Assembly: GCA_003134435.1 (NCBI GenBank)
Contig: PLBE01000136.1
Location: forward strand, 1-64,000
Length of the DNA: 64,000 nucleotides
Origin: Acidobacteriaceae bacterium
Lineage (GTDB): Bacteria > Acidobacteriota > Terriglobia > Terriglobales > Acidobacteriaceae
Direction of reading: 5' to 3'
A model generated the notes under the pieces. It was not told the origin of the DNA. It made no database searches and worked only from the letters and a program-made list of their open reading frames with translations. Position 1 is the stretch's first letter, and every line of letters starts with the position of its first letter. This document shows, piece by piece, positions 36,404 through 46,258 of the stretch. The position numbers and the translations under genes are program-made.

Positions 36404-36715
36404 TCATCCTTCACTACCGGAGGCCGCAGTGGAGATAGCTGTCTCCCCTGGGGAAGCCTGCCCCAGCCCCGTCGATTTCGCCTCCGCGTGTATATGCCCG
36501 CTTCCCCGCGAGATTACGACCGTCGAAATCGCATGTTTAAAAATGAGCTGCTCCTGGTTGCTGGTTTCTAAAACCACTGAGTACTTATCGAAGGATCGGA
36601 TACGTCCGGTCAGCTTTACCCCACTGACCAGATAAATCGTAATGTTGTGCCGTTCCTTTCGAGCGGTGTTGAGGAAGGAATCCTGAATGTTCTGTTGTGC
36701 CGGCTTGGCTTCCAT
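36404..36715 (-). CDS. hfq: RNA chaperone Hfq
   Basis: 103 residues, preceded by AAGGAG. Sm1 motif [42 protein letters not shown] with the conserved Q8 and D9-like positions and Sm2 FKHAISTVV (KH motif). C-terminal 30 residues are a Gly/Ser/Ala-rich tail. Hexameric RNA-binding protein mediating sRNA-mRNA pairing. hfq-hflX gap is 11 nt: one operon; miaA, the usual upstream partner, is absent here. Confidence 0.97.
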   Translation of the reverse strand: MEAKPAQQNIQDSFLNTARKERHNITIYLVSGVKLTGRIRSFDKYSVVLETSNQEQLIFKHAISTVVISRGSGHIHAEAKSTGLGQASPGETAISTAASGSEG

Positions 36716-36960
36716 TTGCCGATCTCCTTATTTTTCGGATTCGATGCTGCAGCTTCATGGAGCGCACCACCGACTGCGCCTCTCATGTCGGCTCCTACAA
36801 TACGGCCTTGCCTCGCGCTTTTCAACTTGTCACCGAATATTTTCTCAAGTCGGTGTCTGGATTCCATACACTTCAAAGAGCTCGCTTGTTTTCATTTCCC
36901 TCGCCCGCCATCTACAATCGTCAGTTCCAGAAACAGTTGCTTTGAACAGGAGGGTTCCTC

Positions 36961-37689
36961 TTGCCCTACATCAGTATTCCCGCCGATTTCAACACTAACC
37001 TTCTGATGCTGTTTCGTTGGCTGCACTTTGTCGGAGGCGTGACCTGGCTCGGCCTGTTGTATTTCTTTAATCTGGTCAACGTACCCTTCATGAACCAACT
37101 GGATGCCTCCACCAAAAGCAAAATTCTGCCCAGCCTGATGTCGCGCGCGCTTTGGTGGTTTCGCTGGGGATCCGTGCTGACCGTCTTGATGGGCCTCGCC
37201 TACTGGGGTAGTGTCGTAGCCGCCGACGCCAGAAACGGCAGCGCAACATCCGGTGGACCGATGGGAACCTTCTTTGGCATCTGGACGGTGGCTTGGGCGC
37301 TAATGTATGCCTGCACCATTCCCGGCCGGGGCGTTCTCGACAAAGGCCCGGTGCTCGCCGTCATATACACCGTCATCGTGGTCGCAGCTTCGTCGTTGTT
37401 TCTTCGCTTCAACAATCATGGCTGGGAGAGCAATCGTCTGCTCGCAATCGGCGTGGGCGGAGGCATGGGCTGGGTAATGATGCTCAACGTCTGGGGCGTA
37501 ATTTGGCGCGCGCAGAAGAAGATCATCCAGTGGACTTCCGACAACGCGACCAATGGCACGGCCATTCCCGACAAGGCAAGATATCTGACCCGACAGGCTT
37601 TACTAACATCGCGCGCAAACTTCGTCCTGTCGTTCCCCATGCTGTTTCTGATGGGGGCGGCGAGTCACTATCCCATGTTTGGAAGATAG
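36961..37689 (+). CDS. PuuD-like integral membrane protein (urate hydroxylase N-terminal type, without cytochrome c part)
   Basis: 242 residues, TTG start with GGAGG 7 nt upstream. Six or more membrane helices: LLMLFRWLHFVGGVTWLGLLYFFNLVNVPFM, LWWFRWGSVLTVLMGLAYW, GTFFGIWTVAWALMYACT, LLAIGVGGGMGWVMMLNVWGVIWRAQKKII. The segments RWLHFVGGVTWLGLLYFFN and ML.NVWGVIWRAQK match the membrane part of PuuD/urate oxidase N-terminal family, in which a C-terminal cytochrome c domain usually follows; none is present. Urate oxidation is therefore doubtful. 23 nt before the HEGGH gene. Confidence 0.65.
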   Translation: MPYISIPADFNTNLLMLFRWLHFVGGVTWLGLLYFFNLVNVPFMNQLDASTKSKILPSLMSRALWWFRWGSVLTVLMGLAYWGSVVAADARNGSATSGGPMGTFFGIWTVAWALMYACTIPGRGVLDKGPVLAVIYTVIVVAASSLFLRFNNHGWESNRLLAIGVGGGMGWVMMLNVWGVIWRAQKKIIQWTSDNATNGTAIPDKARYLTRQALLTSRANFVLSFPMLFLMGAASHYPMFGR

Positions 37690-37712
37690 GGTTTGGAAGA
37701 TAGCATCCCCGA

Positions 37713-38285
37713 ATGCGCGACTACCTGGACTCGATCGTGGTATGGTCCCGCACGCGAGAAGACTGGCGTCCGCTTTCACGCTGGGCCGTCCTCGCGTGGC
37801 TCGCCTTGTATGTTCTCTTCCTCATCTACGCATTTAGCATGCATGGCGGATATCTTTTTATCGACTCCGCCAACCTCGTCGTCCACGAAGGCGGCCACCT
37901 GCTCTTCGGGTGGTTTGGAGGATGGTTCGGCCCAGCCCTAGGACTCTGGGGAGGAACTATTCTGCAGTGGTTGGTCCCACTGTTGCTGGCAGCTTATTTC
38001 TTCCGCGAACGCCAGGCCGCGGCCTTCGTCTTCTGCATGTTTTTCTTCTTCGAGAACTGGCTCTACACCGCAACTTACATGGCCGACGCCCGCGCCATGG
38101 TTTTGCCCCTCGTGACCGCCGGAGATCCCGATTACGTCGAGCACGACTGGAACACGATTTTCTCGAGTCTCGGCGTTCTGCCCTACGACACCAGGATTGC
38201 CGCCATCGTCCGCCTCATGGGATGGTGCGGGATGCTGGCCTGCGCGGCATGGCTAGCCGCGCGTCTGAGAACACCGAAGACGTAG
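37713..38285 (+). CDS. membrane protein with HEGGH motif, putative intramembrane metalloprotease
   Basis: 190 residues, about five membrane helices (LAWLALYVLFLIYAFSM, LLFGWFGGWFGPALGLWGGTILQWLVPLLLAAYF, FVFCMFFFFENWLYTATYM, and a C-terminal one). NLVVHEGGHLLFGWFG contains HExxH, the zinc-binding motif of M50-type membrane proteases, here at a helix end as in that family. The usual second motif (NxxPxPxLDG) is not present, so assignment is tentative. Probably cotranscribed with the upstream membrane gene. Confidence 0.6.
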   Translation: MRDYLDSIVVWSRTREDWRPLSRWAVLAWLALYVLFLIYAFSMHGGYLFIDSANLVVHEGGHLLFGWFGGWFGPALGLWGGTILQWLVPLLLAAYFFRERQAAAFVFCMFFFFENWLYTATYMADARAMVLPLVTAGDPDYVEHDWNTIFSSLGVLPYDTRIAAIVRLMGWCGMLACAAWLAARLRTPKT

Positions 38286-38586
38286 GTGGAGACACGAGCG
38301 CCCGTGCAAGCCTGCCCTGAGCGAAGCCGAAGGGTCCGCCGCAATCTGCCGGCGCCATCGGTTCGCCCTCTTAGAAGTGAATGCCTGGAATCGTCGTATT
38401 TTCAGCTTGGCTGAAGCTGCGGTAAGCGGCACGCTCTTAATCATGGGGAATCGACTGGGCACCCTCGACAATTCGGAAGAATCGCCCAGTCTGTCCCTAC
38501 GTTCGCTCCGCTCCACCGACCCGAACCTCCTCCGCCATAGTAAAGTAGTGGTAAGCCCCAATTTGCAGTCCTGAGGAGTTTTCGAT
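38286..38586. other. intergenic region upstream of typA
   Basis: 301 nt. Contains a CCTGAGCGAAGCCGAAGGG element at 38317-38335, a motif that recurs as an extragenic repeat in many environmental bacteria (recollection). No other feature except the typA ribosome binding site at its end. Confidence 0.55.
38317..38335. repeat. extragenic repeat of the CCTGAGCGNAGCCGAAGG type
   Basis: CCCTGAGCGAAGCCGAAGGG is an imperfect palindrome; a related AGGACAGGCTGAGCTTGCC is at 9910-9928. Confidence 0.4.
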
Positions 38587-40410
<1,824 letters not shown>

Positions 40411-40506
40411 ACGCGGAAGCGCGCCGATGTCCCTTCGGGACTCTCCCAGTGGGGCTCTCCCATTGAGCAGCGCCGCGCCTACAATGTACACTTGCTGTAC
40501 CGCAGT

Positions 40507-40584
40507 GCGCCCGTAGCTCAGTCTGGATAGAGCGGCAGCCTCCGGAGCTGTAGGTCGGGAGTTCGAATCTCTCCGGGCGCACCA
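40507..40584 (+). tRNA. tRNA-Arg (anticodon CCG), CCA encoded
   Basis: Acceptor GCGCCCG/CGGGCGC, D arm GCTC/GAGC, anticodon stem GCAGC/GCTGT around loop CTCCGGA with anticodon CCG, T arm GGGAG-TTCGAAT-CTCTC (G-C/G-T pairs), discriminator A at 40581 and encoded CCA at 40582-40584. Reads CGG. Confidence 0.95.
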
Positions 40585-40608
40585 GTTTCCTTACTTTCTC
40601 CTCCGTGC

Positions 40609-41775
40609 TCAGCGGCCTCCCAGCAGGATAGTCGTTTCCGTGGCAAAGTCGCCGCGCTGGATGCTGATGCGTACCTTGCCGACTTTGTCGGAAAGTTCAG
40701 CGGCCAGTTCCATCGGAGTTCGCACGACCTTGTCATCGACCGCCTTGATAAGATCGCCAACCTTCAACGACGCCATCTCGGCGACGCTTCCCGGTTCGAT
40801 CTGGAGCACTTTCGCTCCGTCGAATTCCTGGGGACCAACCACAATGCCAAGCGGACGAATCGATAAGCCTCTGGGAGCGCTCGGAGCCGCACTGGCCGAG
40901 GGTTGAGCCGTTCGCGGCGCGGGTGCCGGAGCCGGTTGAGTCTCGGAAGGTTGAGTCTCGGCCGGAACCGTGGTCTTATGCCACGGCCGAATCCAGGAGC
41001 GATGCGTCTTAGGCTTCGATGCCGATGCGGGAGCAGGCTGGGCCTCGGACGGTTGCCCCTCGGCAGGCTGCCCTTCGCAGTCCGGAGGCTTGGACTTATG
41101 CCACGGCCGAATTAAGGACCGATGCGCCTTGCACTTCGCCGGGACCGGTTTAGCCTTGGGCTGGGGCTCGGGCTCCTTCTCCGGACCGCCAAAGCGAAAC
41201 GCGATACCGGCCGAGACGCGATAGCTGTATTGCGTGGGAACGTCGACGTTGTTCAGGTGATGGGTGTAGAGGAAATCGGCCGGCCCCAACTGGAGTCCGA
41301 GATGGCGGAAAGCCCAGATATCAAGACCTCCTCCCACCCCCGCAACCACTGACGCGTCCCGGATGGACACTCCGGAAGAGAGGGGGAAATCCATGCGGTC
41401 TTGGCCGAATAAGCCGTGAACAAAACCCGTAGTCCGAGCGGTGCGCGCGCCGAAATTGTAGCGAGGCCCAAACAAGTATGAAAAATTGTCGCAGTCGAAA
41501 GGAGAATCGCCGCAATTGGTCCGGTGATGTCCGCTGAAGTCCGCCTCCGCCGAAAGATGCCGCAGCAAGCCGACCGCTCCCGAGAATTCCCAGCCGTGCA
41601 GAGCCACCCGCTGCGAGGAAAAGGCAGTCACGGAGTTGGCCGGAAAATCAAACCTAAGGTAGGAGTAGCCGCCGAATAAGTCGACGGCCGGGATGTTTTG
41701 AGAGGAAGCCCGGGGCGAGAGAGCGATGCATGAAAGGAAAAGAGCGGCCAGAGCGATTCGAACGTATTTTCCCAT
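40609..41775 (-). CDS. outer-membrane beta-barrel protein fused to a C-terminal PDZ domain
   Basis: 388 residues from ATG 41775. Signal peptide (IALAALFLSCIALSPRASSQ), then an OmpA/OmpW-like small barrel (VDLFGGYSYLRFDF, GWEFSGAVGLLRHLSAEADFSGHH, YLFGPRYNFGARTARTTGFVHGLFG, GGGLDIWAFRHLGLQLGPADFLYT, YSYRVSAGIAFRFGG). A Pro/Glu/Gln/Ala-rich linker with duplicated RPWHK units (RSLIRPWHK and RSWIRPWHK) leads to a PDZ domain (LGIVVGPQEFDGAKVLQIEPGSVAEMASLKVGDLIKAVD...ISIQRGD). The barrel would sit in the outer membrane with the PDZ in the periplasm. I know no named family with this order. Confidence 0.8.
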   Translation of the reverse strand: MGKYVRIALAALFLSCIALSPRASSQNIPAVDLFGGYSYLRFDFPANSVTAFSSQRVALHGWEFSGAVGLLRHLSAEADFSGHHRTNCGDSPFDCDNFSYLFGPRYNFGARTARTTGFVHGLFGQDRMDFPLSSGVSIRDASVVAGVGGGLDIWAFRHLGLQLGPADFLYTHHLNNVDVPTQYSYRVSAGIAFRFGGPEKEPEPQPKAKPVPAKCKAHRSLIRPWHKSKPPDCEGQPAEGQPSEAQPAPASASKPKTHRSWIRPWHKTTVPAETQPSETQPAPAPAPRTAQPSASAAPSAPRGLSIRPLGIVVGPQEFDGAKVLQIEPGSVAEMASLKVGDLIKAVDDKVVRTPMELAAELSDKVGKVRISIQRGDFATETTILLGGR

Positions 41776-41969
41776 GTTCCTCACTGCCAAGAAATCTGAA
41801 GGAGATTGCGGCGCACTATTACGCAAAACTATCACGCAAACTATGGATTATCATTGCCGACGGCAGAAAAGGCAAATCGGCCGGACGTAGGATCGTCCGG
41901 ACTCATGATTCGGGCGCTTGCCGCATTCATGGCCCGGGAGATCCAGCCCGACTATCCTGCCCAGACTCC

Positions 41970-42746
41970 CTACATTGGTTCGTGATTGACGCGCGCACCT
42001 GGGACCATGACGCCCTCGGCCGCCAGAAAACTCTTGGCCTGCTCAATACTGACACCAAAAGAGAGACCGCGGAACTTGCCGTTCCCCGCCAGAGTAAGAA
42101 TCCCCAGAACCTCTCCCTCGCTGGAGATGACCGGGCTGCCGCTCATACCCTCCACGGCGACAATGTCGGTGGCAAAGTCGCAGCGGCACCCATCCTGCCG
42201 CAGGTAGTTCTGGCGTCCCGCAATATGTCCGCTGCGGGTCAGCGGAACCAGGCCCCAACCGGTGAAGGCCGTAACCCACACCGATTCGCCGGCCACCGCC
42301 GAACGCACCCGCAGCCGGGCCGCACGGAGATAACCCCAGTCCCGGCCATTCTCCGCCGGATGAATGCGGCATACTGCCAGATCCAAGGGCTGGTTGAGGT
42401 GGCAATCGCCGAGCAGGAAGGGCCGAAATCGCCCGGCTCGGGTCCATTCTTCATCGGGAACCATCACGCTCAGGGTGCAGTCGGAGCGGGAGTCGGATCG
42501 AGCCTGGAGAATCACGTGCGCGGCCGTAAGCAATGTGCCGCCTGAATCGGCGATCACGCCGCTGCCGCGAACACTGGTGTGCGCCGCGCGATTGTTCTGC
42601 GTGCACAGCAGCGGAACGGCGGCGCGCAGCGCGGGCGGAGTCGCGGGCCGATTGAGAGTTGTCTGCGCGAATGCCGCATGGCTTAGCAGTCCGCCTAGGA
42701 GCGTCGTCCCGAAAAACCATGCGAATATGCTTCGCCGCCACGCCAC
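41970..42746 (-). CDS. secreted trypsin-like serine protease
   Basis: 258 residues, GTG start, signal peptide (FFGTTLLGGLLSHAAFAQ). Chymotrypsin-fold peptidase: catalytic His in GGTLLTAAHVI, Asp in NQPLDLAVCRI, Ser in VEGMSGSPVIS, and a C-terminal GVSIEQAKSFL. Short and without PDZ, so not a DegP-type protease. It lies back to back with a plus-strand membrane protein and next to the barrel-PDZ gene on the same strand; a regulated-proteolysis pair with that PDZ protein is possible but only a guess. Confidence 0.85.
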   Translation of the reverse strand: MAWRRSIFAWFFGTTLLGGLLSHAAFAQTTLNRPATPPALRAAVPLLCTQNNRAAHTSVRGSGVIADSGGTLLTAAHVILQARSDSRSDCTLSVMVPDEEWTRAGRFRPFLLGDCHLNQPLDLAVCRIHPAENGRDWGYLRAARLRVRSAVAGESVWVTAFTGWGLVPLTRSGHIAGRQNYLRQDGCRCDFATDIVAVEGMSGSPVISSEGEVLGILTLAGNGKFRGLSFGVSIEQAKSFLAAEGVMVPGARVNHEPM

Positions 42747-42816
42747 GACTCAGAATACGCCTGAAAAAACGGAGGAGTGTTGTAATATATCCGGATTCCG
42801 CAGGGAGGCACCCCGC

Positions 42817-43332
42817 ATGATTTTCGGCATGACTACACTCACTTTCGTGCACGTCCTCATCAGCCTGGCAGGAATTCTCTCGGGCCTGGTGGTCGTGTTT
42901 GGAATGCGCTCCGGAAAAAGGCTCGAGAGTTGGACCGCGCTCTTTTTGGTCACCACAATACTGACCAGCGTCACCGGGTTCTTTTTCCCGTTCAACGGAA
43001 TCACTCCCGGGATTGTGGTCGGAATTCTCTCGCTTGTGGTGCTGGCGGCGGCGATGTTCGCGCGCTATCGCCGTGACCTCTTGGGCGGATGGCGGAGGAC
43101 TTATGTGATCAGCGCCGTACTGGCCCTCTACTTTAATGTCTTTGTGCTGGTGGTGCAGCTGTTCGAGAAGGTTCCCGCCCTGCACGCCTTAGCGCCCAAG
43201 GGATCGGAGCCACCGTTCGCAATCACTCAGGTGATAGTGTTGGCCATTTTCGTGGCGCTTGGGATTGCCGCGGTCAAGGGGTTTCGCGGCAAGGTGGAAC
43301 TGGTTCGCGACCAAAAGGCCCGCGCGGCCTGA
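42817..43332 (+). CDS. four-helix membrane protein of unknown function
   Basis: 171 residues from ATG 42817 with AGGGAGG upstream; longer frames overlap the divergent protease gene. Four membrane helices: LTFVHVLISLAGILSGLVVVFGM, WTALFLVTTILTSVTGFFF, GIVVGILSLVVLAAAMFA, and VISAVLALYFNVFVLVVQLFEK, with a fifth at the C-terminus (ITQVIVLAIFVALGIAAVKG). Short DUF-like membrane protein; no catalytic motif. Confidence 0.8.
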   Translation: MIFGMTTLTFVHVLISLAGILSGLVVVFGMRSGKRLESWTALFLVTTILTSVTGFFFPFNGITPGIVVGILSLVVLAAAMFARYRRDLLGGWRRTYVISAVLALYFNVFVLVVQLFEKVPALHALAPKGSEPPFAITQVIVLAIFVALGIAAVKGFRGKVELVRDQKARAA

Positions 43333-43464
43333 ATCAGGCCGCGTTTGCCGTATTACGCGGGTAACTCCTGCTTTCTCTCTAAAGTCATTCTCCAGGCAGC
43401 CGATGAAGTTTACAGGGCGGAATTGAGCCTGCGCTTCAACGCGAACGCCATCGGGAGAATATCT

Positions 43465-44733
43465 ATGTTAACTGCGGCAGTTTCCAGCTCATCGATTTTT
43501 CAGGAACTCCAGAGCTTCTACCAGACGCGCCAAGCCGACGTGCAGCAACTGGGCAGCTCACTTAAAAGTGGGGACCTGACCGGCGCTCAGAAAGCTTACA
43601 CGGCCCTGGCCGTGCTTGGGGAAAACGGCCCCTTCGGAAACTCCGAACCGTTTTCCAAGTCCAGTCGCGCCCAAGCCTTTAATGCCGTCGGCGAGGCCCT
43701 GCAAGCGGGCGACCTGACGCGGGCGCAGACAGCCTTTGCCACGCTAACCGGCAACCAGAGCAACGCCAGTGCTGAAGCACAGGCGACCCCGGCCGCGATC
43801 GTGACCCTCTCCAACCAGAGCGCTCAGGCGAGCACGGCGACCGCGACTAGCGGCGCTTCTTCGATTTACCAGCAACTGCAAGCCTTCCGGCAACAGCGGC
43901 AAGCCGATGTCGCGCAACTTGGACAGGATCTGCAAGCCGGCAACGCGACCGCGGCCCAGCAGGATTTCAATACTTTGACCGCACTCGGCCAGACTGGGCC
44001 CAACCGGGATGCGGGACCCTTCCAGCAAGCGGCTCGCGCCCAGGATTTCCAGACCATCGGCACGGCGCTGCAATCCGGCAATCTGGCGGCCGCGCAGACG
44101 GCGTTCGCCAATCTTGAAGCAGCGAATGGCACCAATTCCGTGGTCCCGGAGCCCGTCGTACCACCTGTCGTGCCGGCTGTCGTGCCTGCTATCGTGCCGC
44201 AGCCAGCCACGCAGACGCCGCCGGTCGAGGAAATCGTCATCAACCTGGGAGCGCCATCCAGCGCTAACGCGTCGAGCCCATCGTCGAGCCCCTCAACGAG
44301 CCCCCCCAACGGATCGACCGTGCCGGAGATCGTCATCAACCTGAACCAGGGGAGCAGTTCCGCCTCCGGAACCGCCGGCTCCGGAACTACCGGCATTTCC
44401 GAAATCGATATCAATTTTGGCGGACCCTCGGCCAATAGCGCTTCGAGCACATCGACAGCCGCCACCACTCCGGAACTCGTGATCAATCTCGGCCAGGCGA
44501 ACGGATCTTCGTCCGCGAATCCCGAGGAGCTCACCATCAATCTCGGTTCCGGCGGCTCCGGAGCGCAGGTCACGATTGGCGCGAATCCGGCGCAGAACGG
44601 CAGCACTGCCGCGCAAGTCACCCTAAACCTCCAGCCCCAGACCAACTATGAACTCTTGATTAACCTGCTCAATTCAACAGCCACGAACCAGACTCAAAGC
44701 ACCTCGAGCAACGCCCTGAGTGTGAGCGCATAG
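43465..44733 (+). CDS. repeat protein: two helical repeats plus a low-complexity tail with EIVINLG motifs
   Basis: 422 residues from ATG 43465 (ribosome binding site GGGAG); the frame upstream adds 40 residues without support. Two related 86-residue helical repeats (9-94 and 132-217) share FQ.LQ.F.Q.RQADV.QLG, SGDL..AQ.A and GPF. Then a Pro/Val-rich bridge and a Ser/Ala/Gly-rich tail carrying EEIVINLG (255-262), PEIVINLN (287-294), SEIDINFG (312-319), PELVINLG (336-343), EELTINLG (354-361) and YELLINLL (395-402). No signal peptide. The helical repeats occur in other soil bacteria as uncharacterised proteins (recollection); the INL tail I do not recognise. Confidence 0.75.
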   Translation: MLTAAVSSSSIFQELQSFYQTRQADVQQLGSSLKSGDLTGAQKAYTALAVLGENGPFGNSEPFSKSSRAQAFNAVGEALQAGDLTRAQTAFATLTGNQSNASAEAQATPAAIVTLSNQSAQASTATATSGASSIYQQLQAFRQQRQADVAQLGQDLQAGNATAAQQDFNTLTALGQTGPNRDAGPFQQAARAQDFQTIGTALQSGNLAAAQTAFANLEAANGTNSVVPEPVVPPVVPAVVPAIVPQPATQTPPVEEIVINLGAPSSANASSPSSSPSTSPPNGSTVPEIVINLNQGSSSASGTAGSGTTGISEIDINFGGPSANSASSTSTAATTPELVINLGQANGSSSANPEELTINLGSGGSGAQVTIGANPAQNGSTAAQVTLNLQPQTNYELLINLLNSTATNQTQSTSSNALSVSA

Positions 44734-44749
44734 GCCTGGTGCCTGGTGC

Positions 44750-44788
44750 CCCAGGTTCGCGTCCGTTCTTTGGACGCTAACCTGGGGA
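44750..44788. repeat. long inverted repeat (CCCCAGGTT.GCGTCC/GGACGC.AACCTGGGG)
   Basis: Fifteen of sixteen stem positions pair, around a loop GTTCTTT. Not followed by a T run. Confidence 0.8.
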
Positions 44789-44814
44789 CGCTAACCTGGG
44801 GACGCTAACCTGGG
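44773..44814. repeat. 14-bp tandem repeat GACGCTAACCTGGG, 3 perfect copies
   Basis: Three identical head-to-tail units; the first shares its bases with the right arm of the inverted repeat at 44750-44788. Confidence 0.92.
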
Positions 44815-44890
44815 TCGACGCAACACCCGGCATGGTCCCCTCGCAGGGTCTTGCTTCCCGATTCTTTCCAAATCGGGCAGCCGTTCGTTT

Positions 44891-45458
44891 TTGCCGACCT
44901 ACTCGCCGTCCACCAACCAATTCACGATTTCCGGCGCGAACGTGAGTTATGACGGCAATGGGAACCTCCTCACCGACAATCTGAACAGCTATACCTGGGA
45001 CCCGAACTGGGGCAACCCCGCCAGCGTCAACACCACGAACTTGATTTATGATGCTCTGGGCCGCATGGTCGAGCAGCAGAATGGATCGGCCACCACCGAG
45101 ATCCTCTACAGCCCAGCGGGTAAAACGGCGCTCATGAACGGACAGACGTTGACCAAGGCGTTCCTGCCGCTGCCCGGCGGCGCGACCGCCATCTACAACT
45201 CGACCGGGCTGGCGTATTATCGGCATTCGGATTGGATCGGCAGTTCGCGCCTGACTTCGACCCAGGCGCGAGGCTTGTATTCCAGTTCCGCCTACGCTCC
45301 GTTTGGCGAGCAGTATGCTGTCTCTGGCGCATCGGACCCATCCTTCACCGGCCAGAATTCGGATACCGCCAGTACCCTGTACGATTTCACCTTCCGCGAG
45401 CACAGCCCCAGCCAGGGCCGCTGGATTTCTCCCGACCCGGCCGGGGTGGCCGCCGTTC
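44891..45458 (+). pseudogene. 3' fragment of an rhs gene (YD-repeat core end), 5' part missing, frame broken at 45458
   Basis: Codes for the C-terminal end of an RHS/YD-repeat shell: ANVSYDGNGNLLTDN, YTWDPNWGNP, NLIYDALGRMVEQQNG, TEILYSPAGKTALM, GLAYYRHSDWIGSSRLTS, SSAYAPFGEQYAVSG and GRWISPDPAGVAAV. The expected continuation DPTNPQTWNRYAYVGNNPVALIDPLGLD is in the next frame, so one extra base stands at about 45457-45458 (GTTCGATCCC for GTTGATCCC). There is no start codon with a ribosome binding site, and the hundreds of upstream YD repeats of a complete RHS protein are absent. A remnant or donor fragment rather than a complete effector. Confidence 0.85.
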
Positions 45459-46241
45459 GATCCCACCAATCCCCAGACCTGGAACAGATATGCCTACGTG
45501 GGCAACAACCCGGTCGCGCTGATCGACCCGCTCGGCTTGGATGATTGCGCCTGCGATTGGTGGTGGGACGGCGGCGGCGATGGAGGTGGGGGTGACGGCA
45601 GCGGAGGCGGAGGATATTCAGGTTTTTGGGGCGGGATAGGAGAAGGTCCCAATGACCCACCGCTGCCGCTCCCGTGTCAAGAAGCTGACTTTTGTATGTC
45701 TGTGTGGGTTCCCGCGGATCCCGCGTCTTCGGGAACGGGGTACGCGAGCCCCGGACCGGATCAATCCTACAACTGTGGCATCTTCTGTTTGTGGCAGCCA
45801 AATATCGGAATTCCGGAGCAGGGCTCGGGCGGAGGCGGCGGAGGTGGAGCCGCAAACAACGGGCAACAGCAGAAACGTACTGCAGCGCAGTGTGCAGGCC
45901 AAGCGCTAAAGGCGAAGGGGTTATCCATTGCGCTTGACTTTGCTGGTTCAATTCCGTTCGTTGGCAACTTGGTTTCGGGAACTGCGGCGACTATTAAAGC
46001 TGTTGACGGAGTCGTCTTATTGGGTGGTGGAGTTGTGGCGGCTGGTAATGCCTTGTTAAATTCTGACGCCGCTGGCGGAGCTGCTGCAGGTACAAGCATT
46101 GTCCTTGGAGTTACAAATATGGCTATTGGGGGCACAGAGGCGATACCTCTCCTAGGCAACGCCGTCTCTTTTGGCGTGGGAATATACGATGCTGCTGGTG
46201 CGTATAGCACGTATCAACGATGCATGGCGGGGACTAACTGA
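45459..46241 (+). CDS. RHS C-terminal tail 1 (after DPLGLD), hydrophobic effector-like domain
   Basis: Same reading frame as DPTNPQTWNRYAYV and DPLGLD, then a Gly/Asp/Trp-rich linker, the in-frame junction AANNG (45849-45863), QQQKRTAAQCAGQALKAKG and a Gly/Ala-rich tail with likely membrane helices: LDFAGSIPFVGNLVSG, IKAVDGVVLLGGGVVAAGN, GTSIVLGVTNMAIGG. RHS proteins carry variable toxins behind DPxGL. This tail has no known nuclease or ADP-ribosylase motif; a membrane-active toxin is a possibility. Followed after 17 nt by a membrane-protein gene that could be its immunity factor. Confidence 0.7.
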   Translation, partial: DPTNPQTWNRYAYVGNNPVALIDPLGLDDCACDWWWDGGGDGGGGDGSGGGGYSGFWGGIGEGPNDPPLPLPCQEADFCMSVWVPADPASSGTGYASPGPDQSYNCGIFCLWQPNIGIPEQGSGGGGGGGAANNGQQQKRTAAQCAGQALKAKGLSIALDFAGSIPFVGNLVSGTAATIKAVDGVVLLGGGVVAAGNALLNSDAAGGAAAGTSIVLGVTNMAIGGTEAIPLLGNAVSFGVGIYDAAGAYSTYQRCMAGTN

Positions 46242-46258
46242 TCAGGGAGGAGAAAAGC

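Larger units (their letters stand above)
44734..44890. other. spacer at the border of the RHS region with hairpin and 14-bp repeats
   Basis: 157 nt between the INL-motif gene and the rhs fragment. A long hairpin (44750-44788) runs into three 14-bp direct repeats (44773-44814). No promoter seen. Confidence 0.6.

Noticed and set aside
40430-40442. GTCCCTTCGGGAC hairpin as typA terminator
   Set aside because: Stem of only five pairs and no T run.
44773-44814. Triplicate repeat as a CRISPR array
   Set aside because: Units are 14 bp, directly adjacent, with no spacers and no cas genes.
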